Of a DNA stretch of 64,000 bases, positions 9,490 to 18,013 are shown piece by piece. The translations under genes and the position numbers were made by a program. Source of the stretch: Mycolicibacterium poriferae (GTDB lineage: Bacteria; Actinomycetota; Actinomycetes; Mycobacteriales; Mycobacteriaceae); assembly GCF_010728325.1 (NCBI RefSeq), contig NZ_AP022570.1, positions 2,046,001 to 2,110,000 of the forward strand, given 5' to 3'. How positions within the stretch are numbered: position 1 is the first letter of the stretch; each line of letters starts with the position of its first letter. The notes under the pieces are model-generated. The model worked only from the letters and a program-made list of their open reading frames with translations. It did no database searches and was not told the origin of the DNA.

Positions 9490-10325
9490 GCCTCGCGCCA
9501 AAAGCCCAGCGGGCTGCGGATGGCTCGTCCGAGTTTGGCGCGCTGCATCCGCGCATGCGCCTTCTTCAAGTCCATTGCGTACGGGCCTGGTCCCGCTCGG
9601 AAATAACCCCACAGCATGGCCAGCGAGCCTACGAAGTACGGACGGCGCGCGAGATAGCGGCCGCAATGCACCAGGAAATAGGGAAACGAGTAGCCGGTCC
9701 ACCGACACACCCGACCGTTGCGGAATCGCCCGTGTATCTGCCCCTCGCTGGCGCCGATGGCTCTCGCCAGTTCGAAATGGGCGCCGGTGTCCACGCGTGT
9801 CTCGAGACCTGCCAAGCTCGCCGCGACCTCGTCCAGGACATCGAAGCCGATCGCGTTCGGCATCGACTCCGTAGCTCGGTAAGCCTCGACCGTATAGAGC
9901 TTCACCGGGCCCGGTACGTGAAATTTCTGCTCGACCATGCCCTTTGACACGATCACACCACCCGCTATGCCGGTCGGGCCTTGGGCAAGATTCACGATTC
10001 GTTGGAGGTAATCGGGAGCCAGACGCACATCTGCGTCCAACTTCATCACGTGCGAGTAAGGTTTACCCGGCAGTGCATTCGACACGCCGAAACGCCATGA
10101 ACTGTAGGCTGAACCGCCGATCAGTCCGCCGTCGTTGGTCTTCGTCAGCACTGTCGCCAGGTGTCCGGTGTCGACCTCGGCCACGTATTCGGCCGTTCCA
10201 TCGGTGCTCCCGTCATCGACGACCACCCAGTCGAAGTCGCGAAACTGCTGTGCCTGCAGTGAGGCGAGGAGTCCCGACACGTTGTCGATCTCGTTGTGCA
10301 TCGGCGTGACGATCAACAATGTCAT
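9477..10325 (-). CDS. GT2 family glycosyltransferase
   Basis: This 282-residue GT-A enzyme has the family start TLLIVTPMHNEIDNV, the VVVDDGSTDGT nucleotide-binding motif (residues about 34-44) and a KLDADVRL motif (about 94-101) in place of the usual D-x-D metal site. No transmembrane channel or QxxRW motif is present, so it is not a processive cellulose or hyaluronan synthase. Its ATG overlaps the end of the upstream WecG-like gene by 4 bp, placing it third in a minus-strand operon with the Wzc-like ATPase and the WecG-like transferase. It likely adds one residue to the lipid-linked oligosaccharide. Confidence 0.87.
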   Translation of the reverse strand: MTLLIVTPMHNEIDNVSGLLASLQAQQFRDFDWVVVDDGSTDGTAEYVAEVDTGHLATVLTKTNDGGLIGGSAYSSWRFGVSNALPGKPYSHVMKLDADVRLAPDYLQRIVNLAQGPTGIAGGVIVSKGMVEQKFHVPGPVKLYTVEAYRATESMPNAIGFDVLDEVAASLAGLETRVDTGAHFELARAIGASEGQIHGRFRNGRVCRWTGYSFPYFLVHCGRYLARRPYFVGSLAMLWGYFRAGPGPYAMDLKKAHARMQRAKLGRAIRSPLGFWREAYKI

Positions 10326-11101
10326 GGGCTGCCCATCTGGTCGTTTGAACGGGTGTGAGATTGCCGAACAACCTGCAGAAAGGGAAGCACGTCACCGACG
10401 TACCGCTTCAGGAGCCGCGCTGGATCGGTGAGGATGCGGTGCAACCACTCGATCCCCAGACGTTGCATCCACTTGGGCGCTCGGGCCGCTTCGCCGGCAA
10501 CGAAATCGATGGACGCTCCGACGCCGAGCAGCACCGCGGTCACACCCACAGCATCCAGCAGGTACACGCCCACCTGCTCCTGCAACGGTGATCCGACCCC
10601 CAAAAGCACGACGTCGGCGTCGAATTCAGCGACACGTCCGGCAAGGGTGGCGAGGTTGTCAGTATCGCGGAGCCATCCGACGGGAGCCTGTTCGGATTCC
10701 ACGATCCATCCGTTGCTGCGGAAAACGGCGCAGGCAGCTTCGGTCGAGGACGGAGTCGAGCCGCCGACGAGGAAAACGCGACGGGCTTGGCCGCGCAGGT
10801 GCGCCAAGCTATTGACGATGCCGCTGCCCGTCGCGCGCTCCACAAGCCGAGCGCCGAGGCTGTTCGCGAGTCGCACGACCGGCCAGCCATCCGCGAGGTA
10901 GAGCTCGGCACGTTGGTAGGCTGCTGCCAGCTCCGGTGACGACTGAAGCCGTGCAACGTGATTCATGTTCGGAGTGACGATGAGGTGAGCGGCCCCTGAC
11001 GTCAGTGGCGCGCTTCGCGTGAAGATCGCGTCTATGACCTGCGCTTCGGTCACTTGGGAGATTGCGAAACGAATATGGCGTGTGACTATCGGTCGTGACA
11101 T
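10322..11101 (-). CDS. WecG/TagA/CpsF family (GT26) glycosyltransferase
   Basis: This 259-residue protein shows the GT26 pattern: VTPNMNHVARLQ (about residues 43-54), LYLADGWPVVRLANSLG (about 67-83), VFLVGGSTPSS (about 109-119) and VVLLGVGSPLQEQ (about 163-175), then WLHRILTDPARLLKRY close to the C-terminus. Family members transfer N-acetylmannosamine(uronic acid) or glucose as the second sugar onto a polyprenyl-pyrophosphate-linked residue. It would therefore act directly after the priming transferase. It lies between the Wzc-like gene (6 bp upstream) and the GT2 gene (4-bp overlap downstream). Confidence 0.88.
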   Translation of the reverse strand: MSRPIVTRHIRFAISQVTEAQVIDAIFTRSAPLTSGAAHLIVTPNMNHVARLQSSPELAAAYQRAELYLADGWPVVRLANSLGARLVERATGSGIVNSLAHLRGQARRVFLVGGSTPSSTEAACAVFRSNGWIVESEQAPVGWLRDTDNLATLAGRVAEFDADVVLLGVGSPLQEQVGVYLLDAVGVTAVLLGVGASIDFVAGEAARAPKWMQRLGIEWLHRILTDPARLLKRYVGDVLPFLQVVRQSHTRSNDQMGSP

Positions 11102-11107
11102 CAGTGC

Positions 11108-12472
11108 TTACTGATCGGAGCGTCGGACGTCGTCGCGACTCTCGTCGGGTGGCGCCGCCTCTTCATCTCTGCGAACCCGCGACAACACAACACCCACGAC
11201 TTTAGCTCCGGCGTGCCGCAGGGAGCCAGTGACCCGCACCAATTCGGCACGCCGCGTCGTGCCCGACTCGCAGACGACGACCACGTTGGAGATGTTCTGA
11301 GTGAAGCGCGAAGCCTCGCTCAAGTCCGAGATCGGTGGGGCATCGACGATGACGACGTCGAAGTGGCCGACAAGGTCTCGCATGAACACGCCGAACTTCT
11401 CGCCGGCCAGCATTTCTCCCACGTCGAGGGCGCTCCCACCACAGGGGACCACAGTGAACCCGGCCCATTGTCGCTGAAAAAACGAAGGGTCGAGTTGTAC
11501 ACGGCCGGAGAACAGATCGGTTATCCCGGGTGTCTGGGTGATACCGACCTGAGCGGCCAGGCGTCCTCCCCGGATATCCGCGTCGATGAAGATGACACGG
11601 TTTCCCGCAGTGGCGAGGGCGCCGGCGACATTGGCGGCCGCCATCGTTTTGCCCGCACCTGCGCGGGGCGACGTGAACAGCAGGAACGTGGGGGTCTCAT
11701 CGACTGCATACAGAACGTCGATGGCGACCCGGTGCAGGGTCGACCGGATCTCGGGCGCGAGCTCCGCGAACTGAAGCAGGTCGCGAGTCTTGGCGTCACG
11801 AACCGTCGGGATGCCGCCGAGAAAAGGAACGCCCAACGCGGTGATGTCACGGCGTCTTCGTACCCGGGTGTCGAAGTTGTCGACGATGACCGCTGCGAAT
11901 ACTCCGGCGATCAGCGCCAACCCAGCCGCCACGACGAGGTTCAGTCGAAGATTCGGAGACGCGCGGTACTGGGGGATATCGGCCGGCTGAAGCACGGATA
12001 CCTGGATCGGTGATGCGTCGACGGTCGGCGAGCCTTCCAGGTCGGCCACTGCCCATGGCATTTGATTTGCGACGCGGTTGGCGATCGAGGCGGCTTCCGC
12101 AGCCGTCGGCGCCGACGCCGCCACGTTGATCACCAACGTGTCCGACGGGATGGTGACCTCCACCTGGTTGACCAGTTCGGGCACCGTGACGCCCAGCCCG
12201 AGCACATCGATCACCGGCTGAAGAACTGCGTTGGTCGTCACCACTTGTGCATATGTCGGCATCCGATCCGCGAGGTACAACTCGGCGTCCCGGCGGGTCT
12301 CCATTGGTGCGTCGGCCGGAAGGTCGGGAGAGAATACGATTCGAACGCTCGCGGTATAGGACGTCGGAACGAGCAGTCCCACAGCTGCCACAGCTGCACC
12401 GACCACAATGAAGGTACCCAGCAGCACCGGCCATCTCCGCAACAACAGGCGGCAGTAGCTACGAAGATCCAT
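11108..12472 (-). CDS. Wzz/Wzc-like polysaccharide co-polymerase with BY-kinase-type ATPase, no tyrosine tail
   Basis: Starting at ATG 12472 (MDLRSYCRLLLRRW), the 454-residue protein has a Wzz domain with flanking transmembrane helices (about residues 15-35 and 178-197). A cytoplasmic P-loop ATPase follows: Walker A SPRAGAGKT (268-276), Walker A' VIFIDAD (293-299) and Walker B FDVVIVDAP (371-379). These are the landmarks of bacterial tyrosine kinases that control polysaccharide chain length. No tyrosine occurs after Y255, so the usual C-terminal autophosphorylation cluster is absent. An alternative start 8 codons upstream exists but would put extra residues before the normal Wzz start. It heads the operon wzc-like, wecG-like, GT2. 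A perfect 14-bp palindrome lies about 95 bp upstream. Confidence 0.87.
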   Translation of the reverse strand: MDLRSYCRLLLRRWPVLLGTFIVVGAAVAAVGLLVPTSYTASVRIVFSPDLPADAPMETRRDAELYLADRMPTYAQVVTTNAVLQPVIDVLGLGVTVPELVNQVEVTIPSDTLVINVAASAPTAAEAASIANRVANQMPWAVADLEGSPTVDASPIQVSVLQPADIPQYRASPNLRLNLVVAAGLALIAGVFAAVIVDNFDTRVRRRRDITALGVPFLGGIPTVRDAKTRDLLQFAELAPEIRSTLHRVAIDVLYAVDETPTFLLFTSPRAGAGKTMAAANVAGALATAGNRVIFIDADIRGGRLAAQVGITQTPGITDLFSGRVQLDPSFFQRQWAGFTVVPCGGSALDVGEMLAGEKFGVFMRDLVGHFDVVIVDAPPISDLSEASRFTQNISNVVVVCESGTTRRAELVRVTGSLRHAGAKVVGVVLSRVRRDEEAAPPDESRDDVRRSDQ

Positions 12473-12567
12473 ATCCCACCAGACTTGTCGAAACAAAAGA
12501 AAGAAGCGTGCACGTCACGCGGCAGCCTGCTGCTTGGAAAGACAATAGCGCGGCAAATTCGCGATAG

Positions 12568-12581
12568 GTGTCACGTGACAC
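12568..12581. promoter_or_regulatory. Perfect 14-bp palindrome upstream of the wzc-like operon
   Basis: GTGTCACGTGACAC is a perfect inverted repeat in the 266-bp interval between the methyltransferase stop and the wzc-like start. Its position about 95 bp upstream of ATG 12472 suits an operator. No regulator gene lies beside it, so the cognate factor is unknown. Confidence 0.4.
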
Positions 12582-12738
12582 GGGTGCTGAGGCGGCCGCA
12601 GCGTCCTGACCCGAACACAATTCGACAAATCGGTGTCGAGCCAAGTAGCCGCGCCCTCGCGGATAGGACCAACGTGCCTCACTGACTGCGACGCCATTCG
12701 CCACCGTCTGGAGCCTGAACGGGGGTCCGGTGCGCCGG

Positions 12739-13419
12739 TTACGACTTACGCTTTGCTGCGCGGGCGAGTTCGCGGTCGTGGTCCAGTTTCGTGAGAATGC
12801 TCCTGAATTCGCCCTTGGCGAGAAGTCCGGCCGCATTCTTTGCCCGGCGGACAGCCCGCGGCACCCGGGAGCGTTGCACGACCGCCTGCTGATGCCGCCA
12901 CTCGCGCAGCGCGAAAGGTCTCACGAGCCGGAATACCGCCGTGCGGCCCCGGATGATCTCGACCCGCTCCCATTCGTCTTCTTTGTCCATGAACTGGACG
13001 AGCATCTGGCCCGTCCAGATGTCGATGTCGTCGACGAGCATGTAGCCGCCGACGGCCAGCCGACGCGCGGTATAGATCCAGTCGACCGCGGGGATCGGAA
13101 ACCCGTGGCCGCCGTCGATGAGCACGACGTCGAGGGGCCCGGACATTCCCGGCAGCACGTCCTGCGAGTAAGCGTTCACAATAGTCAGGCGCGACGTGTC
13201 GATTCCGCGCTCGGCCGCCGCGGCGCGGATACGCCCCGCCTCATCGACGGAGGGCGTCACCGCCGTGTGGGCTCCGCCGGCGGCCGCAAAGGCGAGCGTG
13301 GAGGCACCCGCTCCAGTCTCCAACGACACGGTGTCTGCGGAGCAGTGGCGGGCGATGAATGCAAGAACGCCGTCGGTGATATCCCAATTGGCAGTGCCCG
13401 CGGCGTGGAGTTTCACCAT
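12739..13419 (-). CDS. Class I SAM-dependent methyltransferase-like protein
   Basis: This 226-residue protein carries the SAM-binding motif I as LETGAGASTLAFA (about residues 33-45), an acidic turn near TPSVDEA, a VVLIDGGHGFPIP block (about 98-110) and GGYMLVDDIDIW (about 123-134). This is the pattern of the Methyltransf_24 group found in polysaccharide and glycolipid loci. A long basic C-terminal extension (about 165-226) follows. It may O-methylate a sugar of the polymer. It is divergent from the BcsB-like gene and upstream of the wzc-like operon on the same strand. The substrate is not deducible. Confidence 0.8.
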   Translation of the reverse strand: MVKLHAAGTANWDITDGVLAFIARHCSADTVSLETGAGASTLAFAAAGGAHTAVTPSVDEAGRIRAAAAERGIDTSRLTIVNAYSQDVLPGMSGPLDVVLIDGGHGFPIPAVDWIYTARRLAVGGYMLVDDIDIWTGQMLVQFMDKEDEWERVEIIRGRTAVFRLVRPFALREWRHQQAVVQRSRVPRAVRRAKNAAGLLAKGEFRSILTKLDHDRELARAAKRKS

Positions 13420-13781
13420 GTCATCTCGTTCCGAAAAGGGTTGCGGCGCGCGCCGACGTGACGGTCGTCCACCGTATCAGGGCGCAAAGCCTTCGACCTT
13501 GGCAAACGGGTGTTTCGGTTGCGACTTGACGGGCGCAGTTGGGTTAGGATCGTCTTCCCGCCAGGGTACTGACTTTTTGTTAGCTGTTAGAGCATGCAAA
13601 TCTCGAACTGTCGAAAGTAGAACAGCGTGCACTCGTTCGGTCCGACCCGGTTCCCGGTAACGTGCCAATCCCGGCCTCGGCGATTGGCCACCAACATTCC
13701 TTCCCGGCGTTGCGCATTCGAGGCAACAGCAAACAACGGCACGTCCTTCTCGAGCGACGACCTTCAGTCCGCGGGTCTGCG
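13420..13781. other. Divergent intergenic region, no gene seen
   Basis: About 360 bp separate the methyltransferase start from the BcsB-like start. Open frames here are short and lack recognisable features. The stretch contains an AT-rich patch near 13570 (CTTTTTGTTAGCTGTTAG) that could hold a promoter, but I cannot fix one. Reading the BcsB-like frame back to 13662 gives about 40 non-conserved residues ahead of the signal peptide, which I treat as untranslated. Confidence 0.4.
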
Positions 13782-15797
13782 ATGAGTGGCAAATTCATCG
13801 GTCATGCCCTGGTCTGCGCATTGTTGCTCGTCCTTCTGTCGACGGTCGCCGGTTCCGTCGTCGGCCCGGCTATTGCGCAACCGGGTGATGCCGAACTCAC
13901 GGACCCACCAGCGGGTTCGGGCGAAGCGAGTACGACCCTGGCTTGGCCCAGCGTCGGGGTGAACCCGAGTCTGGATCTGTATCCCGACAGCACCAGCAGG
14001 GTGTCCGTTCCGCTGCCCGCGGGGTTGACCGCCGCTCGGTTACAGGGCCTGATCCTCACACCGATGAACATCGCTGCCGGTTATCTCGAGATCAGCGATG
14101 GCGACGGCCGGCTTGTTACGACGGTCGACCTGCCTCCCGCGGCGAGCGGTGGGGCGACTACACCGTTCGACGTGGACATCTCTGCTGTCCGTGCTGACGC
14201 TTCGTCGGTCGACCTTGCGTTCACCGTCCGCGCCCTGGACGGCGCTGATCGCGTCTGCGGCCCGGTTCAGCGGCTTCGACTTACAGATCTGGCAACGGTG
14301 TTCACCGGGGCGCAGCCTCCGATCACGTCGATCGCCGACTTCTTCTCCCCGGTGCTCGAGAGGGTCACGATCTACGCGCCTGCCGACGCGGGCGCGGCCG
14401 AACAGCAAGCGGTGTTGGGGTTGACGTCGACCTTGGCGCGGCTCTACAACCCGCTGCCGCTGGATATCGCCGTCGTCAGCCAACCGCGTGGCGCTCTACC
14501 GCCGCCCGGCGGCGGGCTGACGCGCGCCATTGTCGTCGAGGCGGGACCCCCCGGTCTCAGCGTGGAAAATGCCGGGACGCCAGACGCCTACCTGCGGGTT
14601 TCAGGCGAAGGTGACGGGCTTTCGAACCAGCTGTCGCTACTGGTGACTCAGCTACAGCCGGTCGCGCAGGCAACCACCGCGAGCGTCGAGCAAGCTGGTG
14701 CCGATGCCGGCCTTGACGGGGACACCCTGACGTTCAGCCAGCTGAAGGTCCGAGAAGCCGAAACAGATGTGATCAGGACCGGCAGTCTGCGTGTCTCGAT
14801 CGACCGGACAACAATGGGTGCTCGCTTCGACGGCGTCCAGGTGCATCTGCTCGCCGACTACACGCCGGTACCCGACGGCGACGCGGCTTCGGTGGTGATT
14901 CGCTCCCAAGACATCGTCGTCTACCGATCCTCGCTGGACGGCAGCGGCGTCCTCGACGCGACGTTCAACCTCGACAGCCAGATGCTCGACCAGCAGTGGA
15001 TCACTCTGGATCTCGCTCTGACGTACACGCCCGATCAGACGTGCGGACCGTTGATCACGCCGATCGCATTCCAGATCGATCCACGATCAACGTTGACGTT
15101 GCACCGCGGCGGGCCTCCGCTCGGCGGATTCACCGCTTTCCCGTACGAGTTCAGCCCGAACTTCGTGGTCGCACTCGACGGCAGCGGCCCCGACCAGCTG
15201 TCGTACGCAGCCCGGGTCGTGGCCGCGATCGCGCGCCTGACACGCGCGGAATTGATGCCGCAGGTTGTCGACCTCCAAGCCGCAGCCGAAGCCGACACGG
15301 GTGCACTCATCGTGGCCAATGCGGAGGCCGTGAGGCAGACGCCCTTGAACCCGCCGGTAGCAGGAGACGGCTCGATCGTGAACTTCGCGCTGCCGACAGA
15401 GTTGCGGGTCGACATCGACGGCGGGCTGGGGTCCATCCAGGCGTTCGCCGACCCGCCACGCAACCGCTCCGTCGTCCTCGTCACGACGACCGGCGACTGG
15501 GCATTGGTGGATCCACTGTTCGGCCGCATCGACGGAGTCGACGGTGACTGGTCACAACTCACCGGAGACGTTCTCGCGGCAGGTGTGGGCGGCAACCCGA
15601 CCAACGTCGCGATCCGGCCAGCCGCCGACATATTCGAACCGGCGCAACCGGATACCTCGAACCCTTGGTTGGCTGCCGGGATCGTAGGAGGCGTGCTTGC
15701 GCTGATCGCAGCGCTAGTAGCGGCTCTGCTGATGCGTCGACGAGGCAGTCGCGGCTCCCTCAGATCAGACGGTGCCCACAGCGCAGACAATCAGTAG
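13782..15797 (+). CDS. BcsB-like secreted, C-terminally membrane-anchored protein
   Basis: From ATG 13782 the protein is 671 residues: a signal peptide (residues 1-32, cleavage near AIA), a long beta-rich extracytoplasmic body and a C-terminal transmembrane helix (about 627-650) followed by MRRRGSRGS. Two jelly-roll-like segments resemble BcsB, the periplasmic carbohydrate-binding subunit of cellulose synthase: SRVSVPLPAGLTAARLQGL early on, and FPYEFSPNFVVALDGSGPDQLSYAARVVAAIARL (about residues 450-483) matching the second repeat of BcsB. It probably guides or binds the nascent polymer outside the membrane. A GH6 glucanase sits in the same island, but no BcsA-type synthase is visible in this window. 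Resemblance is by eye, so confidence is moderate. Confidence 0.65.
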   Translation: MSGKFIGHALVCALLLVLLSTVAGSVVGPAIAQPGDAELTDPPAGSGEASTTLAWPSVGVNPSLDLYPDSTSRVSVPLPAGLTAARLQGLILTPMNIAAGYLEISDGDGRLVTTVDLPPAASGGATTPFDVDISAVRADASSVDLAFTVRALDGADRVCGPVQRLRLTDLATVFTGAQPPITSIADFFSPVLERVTIYAPADAGAAEQQAVLGLTSTLARLYNPLPLDIAVVSQPRGALPPPGGGLTRAIVVEAGPPGLSVENAGTPDAYLRVSGEGDGLSNQLSLLVTQLQPVAQATTASVEQAGADAGLDGDTLTFSQLKVREAETDVIRTGSLRVSIDRTTMGARFDGVQVHLLADYTPVPDGDAASVVIRSQDIVVYRSSLDGSGVLDATFNLDSQMLDQQWITLDLALTYTPDQTCGPLITPIAFQIDPRSTLTLHRGGPPLGGFTAFPYEFSPNFVVALDGSGPDQLSYAARVVAAIARLTRAELMPQVVDLQAAAEADTGALIVANAEAVRQTPLNPPVAGDGSIVNFALPTELRVDIDGGLGSIQAFADPPRNRSVVLVTTTGDWALVDPLFGRIDGVDGDWSQLTGDVLAAGVGGNPTNVAIRPAADIFEPAQPDTSNPWLAAGIVGGVLALIAALVAALLMRRRGSRGSLRSDGAHSADNQ

Positions 15798-15844
15798 AGT
15801 CGGGCGGGCGCGAACTTCGCGTCTGCTGACTGAGGGGGGCTCAG

Positions 15845-16810
15845 ATGACGAACAACGATGCGGTTCTGGTGACGGGCAGCGCCGGTTTCATCGGACAATC
15901 GCTGGTCAAGCACCTTCGCGAGATCGGACGACCCGTTGTGGGTCTCGACCGAAACGCAGAGCCGGCGGCCGACGCCTTGCGGCTGGACCTCACGTCCCTG
16001 ACCGCGGACGATTTGCCTCGACCCTGTCCGCCGACAATCGTCCACCTCGCCGCGCTCTCCAAGGAACCCGGCTACCCATGGCGGGACTATTTCGCCAACA
16101 ACGCCGAGGGCACCCGTCGGCTCTGCGAAGCCGCCGACGAGGCGGGGGTGACGAACATCGTCTTCACCAGTTCGATGATGGCTTTCGCATCTGGCCCCTG
16201 GCGGCGCTCCGAGAGTGACTTCGGCGATGCGGACACTGCCTACGGAGGCAGCAAGCTCCAGGCCGAGGAGATCCTTCGCACGTGGCAGGTGGCCAAGCCT
16301 GGACGTCGTTTGCGCATCGTCCGCCCGGGGGTGGTCTTCGGTCCAGGCGACCAAGGCAACATGCGGCGATTGATCCACGGATTGAGCCGGGGACGCTTCG
16401 CCTACATCGGTCGCGAGGACACCGTGAAGAGCTGCATCTATCTCAAAGACATGGTGCGGTTGCTGGTCCGTCTCATCGAAGATGACGGACCGCATGACAC
16501 CTATCACGCCGTCTACCCAGAGCCCACCACGATTCGTGACCATGTCGACGCGATCAACCGTGCCTGGGGCTGGGACCGTCACCCCCGCACCGTTCCCTAT
16601 CGCTTCGCGCTGGCCGCGGCGACGCCATTCGCGCTGGTGGATCCGCCCGGCACCCGGTTTGGAGTTCACCCGAGGCGAATTCAGAAACTACATCTCGACA
16701 CCAACATCAGCTCTGACCGGCTCGCCGATATCGGCTTCACCCAGCAGTATTCGCTGTCCGAGGCGTTCGCTGACTGGCGACAAGAATGCGGAGGGGGCCT
16801 GCCTCAGTGA
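15845..16810 (+). CDS. NAD-dependent epimerase/dehydratase (extended SDR)
   Basis: This 321-residue protein has the glycine-rich TGSAGFIG motif at residues 10-17, an HLAALSKEP segment (67-75) and the Y133-x3-K137 catalytic pair with upstream Ser110. Later RIVRPGVVFGPGDQGNMRRL is the substrate-binding region common to nucleotide-sugar epimerases. It lies 47 bp after the BcsB-like gene and is probably cotranscribed, closing the polysaccharide island. It likely makes or modifies an activated sugar donor. The exact reaction cannot be assigned. Confidence 0.83.
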   Translation: MTNNDAVLVTGSAGFIGQSLVKHLREIGRPVVGLDRNAEPAADALRLDLTSLTADDLPRPCPPTIVHLAALSKEPGYPWRDYFANNAEGTRRLCEAADEAGVTNIVFTSSMMAFASGPWRRSESDFGDADTAYGGSKLQAEEILRTWQVAKPGRRLRIVRPGVVFGPGDQGNMRRLIHGLSRGRFAYIGREDTVKSCIYLKDMVRLLVRLIEDDGPHDTYHAVYPEPTTIRDHVDAINRAWGWDRHPRTVPYRFALAAATPFALVDPPGTRFGVHPRRIQKLHLDTNISSDRLADIGFTQQYSLSEAFADWRQECGGGLPQ

Positions 16811-16846
16811 GCGGGCACCCGGCCGCAGCACGATACGGGCTCGGCG

Positions 16847-17014
16847 CTACCGCTTGAAGAAGCGCGCAGTTCCGCGCCGAATACGTGCGGAAAACCCCCC
16901 GGCGCCTCGCGAGAACCGGGGGCACTCGCACAACGCACAATCTGTTCCCGCCCGGAAATGCTCATGCGCATCCCGGTCATGGCCGCATACGCACCCGGCC
17001 CTCCGCACGCCCAC
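16847..17014 (-). CDS. Small Cys/His-rich putative zinc-binding protein
   Basis: A 55-residue frame starts at GTG 17014 (a second GTG lies at 17008). It contains C-x-C-G-H, then H-E-H, then D-C-x2-C-x-C-P within residues 7-34, followed by an Arg-rich tail ending in two Phe-Lys-Arg residues. The regular Cys/His spacing is hard to explain as an out-of-frame shadow and suggests a zinc ribbon. It occupies what would otherwise be a 340-bp gap between the epimerase and the PH-domain gene. No strong Shine-Dalgarno is visible. A small regulatory or nucleic-acid-binding protein is possible, but the function is unknown. Confidence 0.5.
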   Translation of the reverse strand: MGVRRAGCVCGHDRDAHEHFRAGTDCALCECPRFSRGAGGFSARIRRGTARFFKR

Positions 17015-17149
17015 TGATCTTACGGGCTCGCTGAGTTGACTCGAGGGTCTTCGGGGACGCCGATGTGCGTGCTCGTGGCCGTTCGTCTCAAGTGCCGACG
17101 ACCACGTGCAATTGGAGCGCCGGAGAGCTGCACTTAGTACAGTTTCTCC

Positions 17150-17668
17150 GTGGGCTACCCGGAGAACGTGCTGGCCAAGGACGAACACGTCGTCCTGCAC
17201 CGTCACCCGCACTGGGGGCGGCTGACCGTCCCCGCACTGCTGCTCATCGTCGCCAGCACCGCCGCCGCGTTCATCGCCGGCTACGTCAACACCCTGAACT
17301 GGGAGTCCAACGCCAAGAACACCGTGCACCTGGTCATCGCCGGCATCTGGCTGATCCTGGTGCTGTGGCTGGCGGTGTGGCCGTTCCTGAACTGGTGGAC
17401 CACCCACTTCGTCATCACCGATCGCCGCGTCATGTACCGCCACGGCCTGGTCACCCGCCAGGGCATCGACATCCCGCTGGCCCGCATCAACAGCGTCGAG
17501 TTCCGGCACAGCCTGATCGACCGGATGCTGCGCACCGGCACGCTGATCATCGAGTCCGCCGCGCAGGACCCCCTCGAGTTCGAGGACATCCCGAATGTCG
17601 AACGGGTGCACTCCCTGCTCTACCACGAAGTGTTCGACACGGTGGGCACGGAGGAGGCGCCCAGTTGA
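17150..17668 (+). CDS. PH-domain (bPH2) membrane protein
   Basis: This 172-residue protein begins MGYPENVLAKDEHVVLHRHPHW, has two transmembrane helices (about residues 26-44 and 60-81), and then a bacterial PH domain with TTHFVITDRRVMYRHGLVTRQGIDIPL (about 84-110) and IESAAQDPLEF. Members are membrane proteins of unknown function. An orthologue sits beside birA and the GtrA gene in M. tuberculosis (Rv3278c by memory). Here birA is about 16 kb away, so the block has been split. A GTG start is used, and no strong upstream signal was seen. Confidence 0.85.
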   Translation: MGYPENVLAKDEHVVLHRHPHWGRLTVPALLLIVASTAAAFIAGYVNTLNWESNAKNTVHLVIAGIWLILVLWLAVWPFLNWWTTHFVITDRRVMYRHGLVTRQGIDIPLARINSVEFRHSLIDRMLRTGTLIIESAAQDPLEFEDIPNVERVHSLLYHEVFDTVGTEEAPS

Positions 17669-18013
17669 TGTCTGCGGACCAGAGGGACCCTGTCTAACAG
17701 TGGACATTGCGAACCGGTTGTGGCGAACCGCTGGTAGTCGGTGACAGGCATTGGGGCGTGGCGTTTCGCTGTCGTCGGTCGGCCGAGCAAAAGGGCACGG
17801 CGTTGCTTGCGCATCGCACCATATGGTCGCGACCTTGGTGCAGCGGGCGCCATATGCCACGACGAGTGCTCAGGCCGGTTGCCCACGCGAAATCACTTGG
17901 TAAAGGCCAGTGTTGGTGCTGGGGCGAACTATCGACGGCGGGCTGTCCGATCCTTCGAGTCAGCTCAACACCGGGATGGATTTAATGGCAAATTTTCCGC
18001 TACCGTAAGCGGT
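17669..18013. other. Intergenic stretch, no gene seen
   Basis: About 345 bp between the PH-domain gene and the GAF gene carry no convincing coding frame. The GAF reading frame is open upstream to 17741, but the extra residues are Arg/Ala/Gly-rich with no resemblance to a domain, so I start that gene at 18014. Confidence 0.4.

Noticed and set aside
17741..18013. N-terminal extension of the GAF protein
   Set aside because: Arg/Gly/Ala-rich without domain resemblance; GTG 18014 begins the helical region directly.
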